Notes: a model not told the origin generated them from the letters alone. Shown: positions 1 to 6,757, counted from the first letter of the stretch. The stretch is DNA of 7,095 bases from an uncultured Bryobacteraceae bacterium (GCA_937921835.1 CAKZVG010000572.1:1-7095); one strand, 5' to 3'. A program made the numbers and translations.

Positions 1-1
1 G

Positions 2-3000
2 TCTTGTCTGCCGCTGGCAGGGCAGACCACTTCGGGCGCCATCGTAGGGACGGTTGCCGACAGCAGCGGCAGCGTGATTCCCGGCGCGCGGATCGCGGCC
101 GTGCTGGACGCTACCGGCGCACGCCGCGAAACCACCACCGACGCCGCCGGTAATTTCGTCTTCAGCGCCATGGCGCCGGGCGTCTACACGCTGACCATCG
201 AGCAGGCGGGCTTCAAGAAGTTTGAAAAGAAGCAGGTGAATCTTCCGCCCAACGAGCGGCTCTCGGTGGGCCAGCTTCAGCTTGAAGTCGGCGCGCTGAC
301 CGAGACGATTTCCGTCACCGCCGAAGGGGCGGTGGTGCAGACGGCCAGCGCCGAGCGCTCGGGCCTCATCTCCAGCGCGCAGGTGCAGAACCTCACCGTG
401 ATCAACCGCGATTTCTCGGCCCTGGTGCAGCTTCTGCCGGGCGTGGTGGCCACGCCGCGCGGCGAGACGGTGGGTTTCGGCGGCAACGCTACCTTTAACG
501 TCCAGGGCGGCCGCAACACGGCCAACAACATCACCATCGACGGCGTGCCCAGCAACGACCTGGGGAACTTCTTCTCCGTCACCAGCTTCGTCTCCATGGA
601 TTCGGTGAGCGAGGTGAAGATCCTGGTGTCGGGCTTCCAGGCCGAATTCGGCCGTAAGCCGGGCGCTTCGATTCAGGCGGTCACCAAGAGCGGCTCGCAG
701 GAGTTCCATGGCACGGCGTATTGGTACAAGCGGCACGAGATGTTCAACGCCAACAACTTTTTCAACAATCGCAATGGCGTTCCCGAGGCGCGCTACCGCT
801 ACACCACGGCGGGCTACAACCTGGGTGGACCAGTGTACATTCCCGGCAAATTCAATCGCGACAAGAACAAGGTCTTCTTTTTCTTTTCGCAGGAGTTCCT
901 GCGCGAGAAGCGGCCCCAGCCCATCCGCCAGCTCACCACCGTCACCGAACTGGAACGCCGCGGGGACTACAGCCGCAGCCTGGACACCAACGGCGCGCTC
1001 ATCCCGGTGCGCGACCCGCTGAACCGCAACCAGCAGTTTCCGGGCAACGTCGTGCCGGCCAGCCGGATCGACCGCAACGGCCAGGCGTATCTGAACCTGC
1101 TGCCGCTGCCCAACTTCTTCGACGTCGGGCTGTCGGCGCGCCGCTACAACTTCCAGGTGCAGGAGGCGCTCGACGCGCCCAAGCACGTGGAACTCGTCCG
1201 CACCGACTTCAATCTGAATTCCAGCACGACCATGTACTTCCGCTACAACCAGTGGTGGGAGGATATCCGCGGCTTCGCCGTTCCCGGCGGAAACTCCAAC
1301 TGGGGCTGGCTGCCGAGCACCTATCTGAACACCGCGCGCACGGCGCTGCTGTCGGCCACGCGGATCCTGGGGCCGAGGTCGGTGCTCGAAGTCTCGATGG
1401 GCGTCAACCGCGGCACCGAAGACGCCACCGCGAAAGAAGAGGACATCAACCGGCTGCGCCGGGACCGCGCCGGCTTTGGCATCCGGCAGTTCTATCCGGT
1501 GAACAACCCGCTGAACCTGGTTCCACAGGCGCAGTTCGGCGGGCTTACGCAGCCCATCGAGACCGCCTTTGAGAACCGCTTTCCGCTGCGCGGCACCGAT
1601 ACGCTATTCACCCTGAACACGATCCTGACCCGCTCGCAGGGGCCGCACACGCTCAAGTTCGGGCTGTGGGGCGAGAAGGCCTACAACAACGAAGGCGAGG
1701 ACGGCGTCTTCACCGGGCGCTTCAATTTCGGCCGCAACGTGAATAATCCGCTGGACACCAACCACCCCTTCGCCAACGCGCTGGTGGGCCACTTCACCAC
1801 TTACACGGAATCCACCACCCGGCCGAGCGAGATGAGCCGCTCGATGCTGTGGGAGTGGTTTTTGCAGGACAACTGGAAGGCCCACTCGCGGCTCACACTC
1901 GACTTCGGTGTGCGCTTCACCTGGGCGCAGCCCTACCGCAGCGCCCTGCGAGCCGAGGCGGGCTTCGTTCCCGAACTGTGGGATCCGGCGCGGGCGGTGC
2001 GGCTCATCGAGCCTTACCGGCAGGGGAACCTCCGCGTCGGCCGGCACCCGGTGACGGGCGCGATCTACCCCGCCGCCGCCATCGGAGCGCTCGCCGCCGG
2101 GGTCGGCAATCCCATCAACGGAACCGGCGTGGTGCGTGACGGTTACCAGCCCGGCCTGCGCGAGAACTCGGGCCTGAAGACCGCGCCGCGCTTCGGGATC
2201 TCCTGGGATCCGTTCGGCAATGGGCGGACCGCCTTCCGCGCCGGCGCCGGGATCTTTTTTGAGGGTAGGGAACAGGGCAACCGGTCGTTCGGCGTGTGGA
2301 GGAACCCGCCCACACGCAGCGACCCCGTCATCTACTACGGAACGCTCGGCACGCTGCTTGACAGCACCGGGGTGCAATTCCCCTCGGCGACCACCGGATT
2401 CACGCGCACATGGCCGATGCAGCGAACCTATCAGATGAATGCGGGCATCCAGCAGAACGTCGGGTTCGGCACGGTGGTGGACGTTTCCTATGTCGGGACG
2501 CTGGGGCGCTATCTCATGCAGGGGCGGAATCTGAACTCGATACCTTTCGGCTCCAACTTCCGGCCCGAGAACCGCGACCTGACGACCGCCGCCAGCCCGC
2601 TGCCGGCTTCGTTCCTGCGGCCCTTCATCGGCTATAACGACATAACCCTGTACACCTGGGACGGCAACTCCAGCTACCACTCGCTTCAGGCGCAGGCCAA
2701 CCGCCGCTTCGCGCGCGGACTCCAGTTCGGCGCTTCCTGGACCTGGTCGAAGGCCATGGCCTATGGCGACACCAACGCGCAGGTGATTAGCACGCTGGTC
2801 AGCCCGCGGGTCTGGAACTATGGCCTGGCGGGGTTCGACCGTACGCACGTCTTCACCCTCAACTGGATCTACGATATTCCCGGCCTGAGCCGCTATGGAG
2901 GCGGGGCCATCGCGCGCCAGGCCTTCGACGGCTGGCAGGTTTCCGGCATCGCGAGCTTCCAGAGCGGCGCGCCGCTCGGCATCGGTCTGGGGTTCATCAA

Positions 3001-3406
3001 CGCGGTCGATATCACCGGATCGCCCACCGACGGCGCGCGCGTGGAGGTCATCGCCGACCCGCGGCTCCCCAAGAGCCAACGGACGTTCTCGCGAAACTTC
3101 AACACCGATGCTTTCCGGGCGCCCGCGGTGGGAACCTTCGGCAACGCCCCGCGCCTGTTCGTGCGCGGTCCCGGCATCAACAACTGGGATATCTCCCTGT
3201 TCAAGAATTTCCACCTGCCGGGCGAGCGAGTGAAGTTGCAGTTCCGCGGCGAGGCCTACAACGCGTTCAACCATACCCAGTTCGACGGGCTCGACACGGC
3301 TACCCGCTTCGACGCGCGGGGCGTGCAGGCCAACCCGCGCTTCGGCGAGTTCACCAGCGCGCGCGCCTCGCGCCGGATTCAGTTGGCGCTGCGGCTGAGC
3401 TTCTAG
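2..3406 (+). CDS. TonB-dependent receptor, Oar-like, with N-terminal carboxypeptidase-regulatory-like domain (5' partial)
   Basis: Outer-membrane beta-barrel protein of the large Oar-like TonB-dependent receptor group; such proteins are thought to import or bind bulky substrates such as glycans or peptides, but the ligand here is unknown. The reading frame is open from the window's left edge, so the gene is 5' truncated. The first visible residues (SCLPLAGQTTSG) look like the end of a signal peptide, so very little of the protein is missing. Of 1134 visible residues, about 12-105 form an Ig-like carboxypeptidase-regulatory fold (GAIVGTV, DAAGNFVF, PGVYTLTI). About 115-240 form the plug (RDFSALVQLLPGVV, NITIDGVPS, VTKSGSQEFHG). 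The rest is barrel, with late motifs FDRTHVFTLNWIYDIP, GWQVSGIASFQSGAPL and EAYNAFNHTQFDG. It ends in RLSF, with the terminal Phe typical of barrel assembly. The GTG at 74 is not the start because domain sequence continues upstream of it. No clear TonB box was seen. No neighbour gives a substrate clue. Confidence 0.93.
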   Translation, partial: SCLPLAGQTTSGAIVGTVADSSGSVIPGARIAAVLDATGARRETTTDAAGNFVFSAMAPGVYTLTIEQAGFKKFEKKQVNLPPNERLSVGQLQLEVGALTETISVTAEGAVVQTASAERSGLISSAQVQNLTVINRDFSALVQLLPGVVATPRGETVGFGGNATFNVQGGRNTANNITIDGVPSNDLGNFFSVTSFVSMDSVSEVKILVSGFQAEFGRKPGASIQAVTKSGSQEFHGTAYWYKRHEMFNANNFFNNRNGVPEARYRYTTAGYNLGGPVYIPGKFNRDKNKVFFFFSQEFLREKRPQPIRQLTTVTELERRGDYSRSLDTNGALIPVRDPLNRNQQFPGNVVPASRIDRNGQAYLNLLPLPNFFDVGLSARRYNFQVQEALDAPKHVELVRTDFNLNSSTTMYFRYNQWWEDIRGFAVPGGNSNWGWLPSTYLNTARTALLSATRILGPRSVLEVSMGVNRGTEDATAKEEDINRLRRDRAGFGIRQFYPVNNPLNLVPQAQFGGLTQPIETAFENRFPLRGTDTLFTLNTILTRSQGPHTLKFGLWGEKAYNNEGEDGVFTGRFNFGRNVNNPLDTNHPFANALVGHFTTYTESTTRPSEMSRSMLWEWFLQDNWKAHSRLTLDFGVRFTWAQPYRSALRAEAGFVPELWDPARAVRLIEPYRQGNLRVGRHPVTGAIYPAAAIGALAAGVGNPINGTGVVRDGYQPGLRENSGLKTAPRFGISWDPFGNGRTAFRAGAGIFFEGREQGNRSFGVWRNPPTRSDPVIYYGTLGTLLDSTGVQFPSATTGFTRTWPMQRTYQMNAGIQQNVGFGTVVDVSYVGTLGRYLMQGRNLNSIPFGSNFRPENRDLTTAASPLPASFLRPFIGYNDITLYTWDGNSSYHSLQAQANRRFARGLQFGASWTWSKAMAYGDTNAQVISTLVSPRVWNYGLAGFDRTHVFTLNWIYDIPGLSRYGGGAIARQAFDGWQVSGIASFQSGAPLGIGLGFINAVDITGSPTDGARVEVIADPRLPKSQRTFSRNFNTDAFRAPAVGTFGNAPRLFVRGPGINNWDISLFKNFHLPGERVKLQFRGEAYNAFNHTQFDGLDTATRFDARGVQANPRFGEFTSARASRRIQLALRLSF

Positions 3407-3443
3407 GAAACACGCGCGGCCGGGGTGCGGCGCGGCCGGTTCC
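3406..3443 (+). terminator. GC-rich hairpin after the receptor gene, possible terminator
   Basis: Starting at the receptor stop codon, CGGCCG (3417-3422) can pair with CGGCCG (3433-3438) around a 10-base loop, and flanking GGAA (3406-3409) can pair with TTCC (3440-3443), leaving an internal bulge. The same segment contains a 10-base direct repeat GCGCGGCCGG at 3414 and 3430. There is no run of T after the hairpin, so it is not a classic intrinsic terminator. It could be an mRNA 3' stabiliser or simply GC-rich spacer. Confidence 0.25.
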
Positions 3444-3532
3444 TTCGCCGTTGACGGAGCGTGCCGTACCCTGTGCGCCTCCGAACGAGGTGATCGCTTC
3501 CCGCGGAGAGCCGGCCCAGGTCCGGCCTGCGA

Positions 3533-3538
3533 TAGAAT
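3533..3538 (+). promoter_or_regulatory. Candidate -10 element for the tRNA-Arg gene
   Basis: TAGAAT differs from the sigma-70 -10 consensus at one base and ends 11 bases before the mature tRNA 5' end, so a normal start would give a leader of about 5 bases. No recognisable -35 hexamer lies 16-18 bases upstream (the region is GCCGGC-like), so support rests on the -10 and its position alone. Confidence 0.4.
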
Positions 3539-3549
3539 GAAGGAACCAG

Positions 3550-3626
3550 GGGCGTGTAGCTCATCTGGATAGAGCACCGGCCTTCTAAGCCGGGGGTAGC
3601 TGGTTCGAGTCCAGCCACGCCTGCCA
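3550..3626 (+). tRNA. tRNA-Arg, anticodon TCT
   Basis: Complete 77-base cloverleaf with encoded CCA. The acceptor stem pairs GGGCGTG (3550-3556) with CACGCCT (3616-3622), with a G-U pair at position 1-72. The D stem is GCTC/GAGC (3559-3562, 3572-3575) with GG in the loop. The anticodon stem is CCGGC/GCCGG (3577-3581, 3589-3593) around the loop CTTCTAA, placing anticodon TCT at 3584-3586, which reads AGA (and possibly AGG) as arginine. The variable loop is 5 bases. The T arm is GCTGG/CCAGC around TTCGAGT. The discriminator is G3623 and CCA is 3624-3626. A short T-rich stretch follows at 3631-3636. No integrase or partial tRNA copy was seen nearby. Confidence 0.97.
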
Positions 3627-3698
3627 GCCGTTTCTTTCACGCCCTACGCTCCGGCAAGGCACGGCCAGCGGCATCCAGACACACTCATATCCCACCCC

Positions 3699-3727
3699 TT
3701 GCGAGCCGGGCGGCTGATATCTAGAAT
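3699..3727 (+). promoter_or_regulatory. Sigma-70-type promoter of the GntR-family regulator
   Basis: TTGCGA (3699-3704) and TAGAAT (3722-3727) match the -35 and -10 consensus at four and five of six positions and are separated by the ideal 17 bases. A start site about 7 bases beyond the -10 falls near 3734, only about 4 bases before the GTG start codon at 3738. The mRNA is therefore predicted to be leaderless or nearly so. A short imperfect dyad GTA-GT-TAC (3728-3735) covers the predicted start site and could be an autoregulatory operator, though this is weak. Confidence 0.6.
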
Positions 3728-3737
3728 GTAGTTACCC

Positions 3738-4427
3738 GTGAAGAAAATCCGCATTCCCGACAACCTGACCACGCTGGCCTATAAGACCATCCGGAACTAC
3801 ATCTGGGAGGGGAGGATGGACGAGGGGAGCCGGCTGACCGAGGAGTTCCTCTCGCGCCAGCTTGGCATCAGCAAGTCGCCCATCCGGGAAGCGTTGAACC
3901 GGCTGGAGAGCGAAGGGTTGATCCACATCGAGCCGCGGCGCGGCGCTTACCTGCGCACGTTCTCGATCAAGGAGGTCGAGGATATCTACGACTTGCGCGA
4001 GGCGCTCGAAGCGCATGCCGTGGCGCGAGCCGCGATTACGGCTGAACTGGTGGAGGACCTGGCACGGAGCGTCGAGCGCTCGCGGCGCTTCCTGGAGACC
4101 AACGACAAGCTGCACTACATCGGCGAGGACGTCAGTTTTCACGCCCGGCTGGCGCGCGCAACCGGCAACGAGAGGCTGGTGAAGACGCTCGAGAACCTTC
4201 AGCAGCAGGTCTGGCTGTTCCGCCGCAAGACGTACGACCTGTCGCGCTCGAACGCCGTCGAATCGCACTCGGCGATCGCGGCCGCCATCGCACGGCACGA
4301 CAAAGCGGCGGCGGAACGCCTCATGCGCGAACACATTTCCGGGGTCTGCGCGAAGCTGGTCGCGCACTTGAAGGAACAGCGCCGCCGGTCCGAGGCCGAA
4401 GCCTCGGATCTTGTCGCGGCGGGCTGA
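3738..4427 (+). CDS. GntR-family transcriptional regulator, FadR/FCD subfamily
   Basis: DNA-binding repressor or activator, 229 residues, a normal length for the FCD group. Residues about 10-75 are the winged helix-turn-helix (LTEEFLSRQLGISKSPIREA recognition region at 33-52, wing LIHIEPRRGAYL at 61-72). Residues about 80-215 are the all-helical FCD effector domain. The expected metal-binding set is present: D131, H135 (DVSFH), H177 (ESHSAI) and H199 (REHI). This suggests a metal-assisted pocket for a small carboxylate. The GTG start is chosen because it gives the full DNA-binding domain and sits just behind a good promoter, although it has no Shine-Dalgarno sequence. A strong Shine-Dalgarno precedes an in-frame ATG at 3816 (residue 27), but that start would lose the first helix of the DNA-binding domain. 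The gene converges on the lyase operon, with 37 bases between stop codons, and is a plausible but unproven regulator of it. Confidence 0.93.
   Translation: MKKIRIPDNLTTLAYKTIRNYIWEGRMDEGSRLTEEFLSRQLGISKSPIREALNRLESEGLIHIEPRRGAYLRTFSIKEVEDIYDLREALEAHAVARAAITAELVEDLARSVERSRRFLETNDKLHYIGEDVSFHARLARATGNERLVKTLENLQQQVWLFRRKTYDLSRSNAVESHSAIAAAIARHDKAAAERLMREHISGVCAKLVAHLKEQRRRSEAEASDLVAAG
3805..3818 (+). promoter_or_regulatory. Internal Shine-Dalgarno and in-frame ATG within the regulator gene
   Basis: GGGAGGGGAGG (3805-3815) is immediately followed by ATG at 3816-3818, in frame with the regulator. The GGGAGG part sits at a usable 5-base spacing. Initiation here would give a 203-residue protein lacking helix 1 of the winged helix but keeping the FCD domain. 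It may be chance, since the codons also encode the conserved WEGRMDEG turn. Confidence 0.3.
4387..4410. other. 10-bp hairpin inside the 3' end of the regulator gene
   Basis: GGTCCGAGGC (4387-4396) pairs over 10 base pairs (one G-U on the plus strand) with GCCTCGGATC (4401-4410) around a CGAA tetraloop. It lies in the last codons of the regulator gene, outside the conserved FCD fold. On the minus strand it lies about 55 bases past the stop of the lyase large subunit, where it could end or protect that operon's mRNA. No proper T run follows on either strand. Confidence 0.35.
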
Positions 4428-4456
4428 GGCGTCGGCTCCGCCCGCCGGATGCGGAA

Positions 4457-4478
4457 ACCGCGCCTCAGGCGCTGCGGT
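4457..4478 (-). terminator. Hairpin overlapping the stop codon of the lyase operon, possible weak terminator
   Basis: A perfect inverted repeat GCGCC-TCA-GGCGC (4460-4472) has the operon's stop codon (TGA on the minus strand) as its loop. An alternative fold pairs ACCGC (4457-4461) with GCGGT (4474-4478), plus the inner GCC/GGC, with a 3-base bulge. On the minus strand this is followed by only three T. It sits between two convergent genes, where a terminator is expected, but is atypical in containing coding sequence. Confidence 0.3.
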
Positions 4479-5625
4479 AGAGCTTGGTCAGCACGAACTC
4501 GCGGTGGCCGAGCGCTTCGGCGCAGCTCAGGCGGCCATTGCACACGCGGATCATCATGTCCCACAGACGGTCACCCGCCTGGTCGAGCGTGTACTCGCGT
4601 TGCAGCAGCCCCGAGATGTCCACGTCGATGTGCTCGCTCATGGTGCGCGCCGTGTGAGGATTGCCGGTGATCTTGATTACGGGCTCGATGGGGTTGCCGA
4701 CGATGTTGCCCTGGCCAGTGGGGAAGAGATGGACCACGGCGCCCGAGGCGGCCCACAGGGTAACGGCTTCGGCCGCGGCCGAAGAGGTGTCCATGAACCA
4801 TAGTCCGGGCCCTTTCGGCGCCTCGGCGGGTTCCAGGCAGCCGACGTAGCGGCACTTACGGCCGATCTTCTGGAGATTGCCGAGCGCCTTTTCCTCGATG
4901 GTCGTGAGACCGCCGCGGATGTTGCCCTTGGTGGGCTGCGAGCCTAGCAGGTCGGCGCCCTGTGAAACGATGAAGTCGTTGTAGTCCTTGAACATCCGCA
5001 AGAACTGCGCGGCCACTTCGGGGGTGGCGGCGCGCGCGGCGCAGATATCCTCGGCGCCGGTGAGTTCGGAGGTTTCGCCGAAACTCATGGTGGCGCCCAG
5101 CGGCTCGAGAGCGTCGAGGACGTTGCCGACCGTGGGACAGGACGCCAGGCCGGTGGTGGTGTCCGACTCGCCGCACTTGGCCGAGACGTACAACTCCTTG
5201 ACGTGGCACTCCTCGCGCCGCAGTTCGCTGGCGTCCTGAAGGAAGTGCATGGCCGTGCGCGAAGCCGCTTCGATGGTCTTGAAGTCGCCGTTGCGCTCGA
5301 TGGAGAAATCCGCCACGGGCTTTCCCGTCGCGGCGATGCCGCCGGCGATCTTCCGCGTCCACTCGGGCTCGATGCCGATCACCACGCAGGCGGCCACATT
5401 GGGGTTGGCGCCGGTTCCGATCATGGTGCGGAAGAAAAGCTCCAGGTCAGCGCCGAATTGGAGGCGCCCGTAGGCATGCGGCAGCGCCAGGGTTCCTTTC
5501 ACATTGGCGGCCACGGCCTCGCAGGCGGCGTTGGAGATGTCGTCCACGGGCAGAATCGCCACGTGGTTGCGGATACCCACCCGGCCGTTCTCGCGTCTAT
5601 ATCCGAAAAACGTCTGTTGTCTCAT
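4465..5625 (-). CDS. UxaA/GarD/SuyB-superfamily lyase, large catalytic subunit (SuyB-like)
   Basis: Cytoplasmic lyase subunit of the galactarate dehydratase/altronate hydrolase C-terminal family, 386 residues, which eliminates water or sulfite from a hydroxy acid. Family motifs in order: [14 protein letters not shown] (7-20), [19 protein letters not shown] (150-168), [11 protein letters not shown] (182-192), [17 protein letters not shown] (234-250), [10 protein letters not shown] (277-286), FPTGQGN (301-307), [14 protein letters not shown] (310-323), ALGHREF (371-377). Fused UxaA/GarD proteins carry an N-terminal SAF domain; here that domain is the separate upstream gene, as in (2R)-sulfolactate sulfo-lyase SuyAB. 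From memory of E. coli UxaA, cysteines expected in VGC, YGC and GCE motifs are replaced (LPVDDI, HAYGR, GIEPE), which again suggests the SuyB side. The start ATG is 4 bases after the small-subunit stop, with GGTGAG spanning that stop as the ribosome site, so translation is likely coupled. Family is confident; substrate (sulfolactate, aldarate or aldonate) is not. Confidence 0.9.
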   Translation of the reverse strand: MRQQTFFGYRRENGRVGIRNHVAILPVDDISNAACEAVAANVKGTLALPHAYGRLQFGADLELFFRTMIGTGANPNVAACVVIGIEPEWTRKIAGGIAATGKPVADFSIERNGDFKTIEAASRTAMHFLQDASELRREECHVKELYVSAKCGESDTTTGLASCPTVGNVLDALEPLGATMSFGETSELTGAEDICAARAATPEVAAQFLRMFKDYNDFIVSQGADLLGSQPTKGNIRGGLTTIEEKALGNLQKIGRKCRYVGCLEPAEAPKGPGLWFMDTSSAAAEAVTLWAASGAVVHLFPTGQGNIVGNPIEPVIKITGNPHTARTMSEHIDVDISGLLQREYTLDQAGDRLWDMMIRVCNGRLSCAEALGHREFVLTKLYRSA

Positions 5626-5629
5626 TGGC

Positions 5630-5908
5630 TCACCATCTCGCGGTCTTCAGGTTGTGGGTATGAACGTGCTCGCCCGGCGCAATGCCGGTGGTGGCGTCGC
5701 CGATGGGCACGTTGTACTTGATCACTTTCTCGCCCGCCTCAATGGCCTTCATCGCGATCTTGTGCCCCAGCGGGATGTCCTGGAGCGCGGATGCTTCGAG
5801 CGTCTCGTCCGTCTCCATGTTCCAGCCGGTGAGTTTCTGGCCCTTGGCGCCGTCCGTCACCATGACGCCAACCGTGTCCTGCTTTCCATGAACAATGAAA
5901 TGAATCAT
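5630..5908 (-). CDS. SAF-domain small subunit of the UxaA/SuyAB-type lyase (SuyA-like)
   Basis: A 92-residue stand-alone SAF domain, the partner of the large lyase subunit encoded 4 bases downstream. It matches the N-terminal domain of altronate/galactarate dehydratases: [17 protein letters not shown] (44-60), [12 protein letters not shown] (62-73) and the C-terminal [14 protein letters not shown] (79-92). The HVHxHN region is conserved across the family. The ending NLKTxRW resembles, from memory, SuyA-type small subunits. The ATG at 5908 is preferred because the protein then begins directly with the conserved MIHFIV strand and has a GGGAG Shine-Dalgarno at 5914-5918. A longer in-frame start at 5980 would add 24 non-conserved residues and overlap the upstream gene. 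The gap to the upstream isomerase-like gene is 19 bases. It probably acts only as part of the two-subunit enzyme. Confidence 0.9.
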   Translation of the reverse strand: MIHFIVHGKQDTVGVMVTDGAKGQKLTGWNMETDETLEASALQDIPLGHKIAMKAIEAGEKVIKYNVPIGDATTGIAPGEHVHTHNLKTARW

Positions 5909-5927
5909 CGGATCTCCCGTAGGTTCG

Positions 5928-6743
5928 CTAAACCGAGAATGCTTTGCGGATCGCCTCGCGCCCGTCGCGGATCCAGGCATCCGCGGCCGCAGTGTCGGCG
6001 GTGCGCAACTCCGGCTCGTTGATCAACCAGCCGGTCCAATTGAGTTCGCGGATCTGCGCCGCCAGCTTAGCGAGGCTGGGCGCGCCTTGGCCGAGTGGAA
6101 GCCTGCCGCCGGCCTGGTCCACGGCGCGGAGGTGAATCGAATCGATGCGGCCGGCATGCCGGTGCAGAAAACGCGCCGGATCGGCGCCCGCCAGGTGTGC
6201 ATGTCCCACGTCCATGAGGAAAGAGACGAACTCGGGCCGGGTGAGCCGGATGAGTCCCTCCATCTCGGCGGCGCCGGATTCGAACTCCCACTTGTGGTTG
6301 TGGTAACTCAGCAGCAGGCCATGCCGGCGGCATTGCTCGCCGGCCTCGTTAAGGAAGGCGGCCTTTTCCCTGAGCCCGGCGCCGTCAAGCCCGGCCTGTG
6401 CGCCGCTCACCACGATGCGCTCACCGCCCAGGGCGGCGGTGCGGGCGGCGGCCTCGCGCAATCCCGCCAGGCCAAGATTCATGTTGGTGTGCGGGCCGAT
6501 GAATGCAATGCCGCCGCGGCGGAGGGCGGCGCGGCACGCATCGGCGTCCCAGCGGACGTTGCGCACGTTGGTTTCAAAGCCCGCGTAGCCGGCGTCCCGG
6601 ATGCGAACGATCAGCCGCTCCAATTCAGCCAGGTCCGACGGATCCTTGTAAGCGTTCATGTGGCAGCCAATGCGGAGCCCTCCGGTTGCGGCGGGCGCGG
6701 CCGCGGCCGTGAGCGCGATGGAGAACGCGCGCCGGGTCAGCAT
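5928..6743 (-). CDS. Sugar phosphate isomerase/epimerase-like TIM-barrel protein with Tat signal peptide
   Basis: A 271-residue xylose isomerase-like TIM barrel (AP endonuclease 2 family), a group that includes sugar isomerases, epimerases and IolE-type dehydratases. Candidate metal and catalytic residues: H150 and E153 (YHNHKWEF), D178 and H181 (MDVGHAH), H204 (IHLRAVD), and E243/E245 (NEPEL). The N-terminus MLTRRAFSIA followed by an alanine-rich stretch is a twin-arginine signal, with likely cleavage after APA at residue 18, so the product is predicted to be exported to the periplasm. The ATG start has an excellent AAGGAGG ribosome site 7 bases upstream, overlapping the cupin stop codon. 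In the operon it lies 12 bases after the cupin and 19 before the small lyase subunit. The export signal is odd next to a cytoplasmic-type lyase. The exact substrate and reaction cannot be told from sequence. Confidence 0.9.
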   Translation of the reverse strand: MLTRRAFSIALTAAAAPAATGGLRIGCHMNAYKDPSDLAELERLIVRIRDAGYAGFETNVRNVRWDADACRAALRRGGIAFIGPHTNMNLGLAGLREAAARTAALGGERIVVSGAQAGLDGAGLREKAAFLNEAGEQCRRHGLLLSYHNHKWEFESGAAEMEGLIRLTRPEFVSFLMDVGHAHLAGADPARFLHRHAGRIDSIHLRAVDQAGGRLPLGQGAPSLAKLAAQIRELNWTGWLINEPELRTADTAAADAWIRDGREAIRKAFSV

Positions 6744-6750
6744 AGTTCTT

Positions 6751-6757
6751 CCTCCTT
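6751..6757 (-). promoter_or_regulatory. Strong Shine-Dalgarno of the TIM-barrel gene, overlapping the cupin stop
   Basis: On the minus strand AAGGAGG lies 7 bases before the ATG of the TIM-barrel gene. Its first two A are the last two bases of the cupin's TAA stop codon. This fixes the TIM-barrel start and points to translational coupling between the two genes. Confidence 0.85.

Noticed and set aside
74..76. GTG as the start of the TonB-dependent receptor
   Set aside because: The frame continues upstream to the window edge with signal-peptide-like and Ig-like domain sequence (GAIVGTVADSSGS), so the true start lies outside the window.
721..1572. 283-residue plus-strand open frame inside the receptor gene
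   Set aside because: It is low-complexity Gln/Arg/Ala-rich protein in a shifted frame, while the receptor frame carries all conserved motifs.
1604..3640. Long 678-residue open frame antisense to the receptor gene and tRNA
   Set aside because: It is Arg/Pro/Ala/Gly-rich with no recognisable domain and runs through a clear tRNA gene. It is a shadow of the strong GC codon bias of the receptor gene.
3550..3740. tRNA gene as an integration site for a genomic island
   Set aside because: No integrase, no repeated tRNA 3' fragment and no change in base composition was seen; neighbours look like ordinary chromosomal genes.
5203..5721. 172-residue plus-strand frame opposite the lyase genes
   Set aside because: It has no motif, spans the junction of two well-supported genes and has antisense-type His/Arg/Gly-rich composition.
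4465..5908. Firm assignment as sulfolactate sulfo-lyase with symbols suyA and suyB
   Set aside because: The resemblance rests on memory of family motifs, and no other sulfolactate-pathway gene is in the window, so only SuyAB-like is stated.
5909..5980. Upstream ATG at 5980 for the SAF small subunit
   Set aside because: The extra 24 residues are not family-like and overlap the TIM-barrel gene. The ATG at 5908 has a GGGAG ribosome site and starts with the conserved strand.
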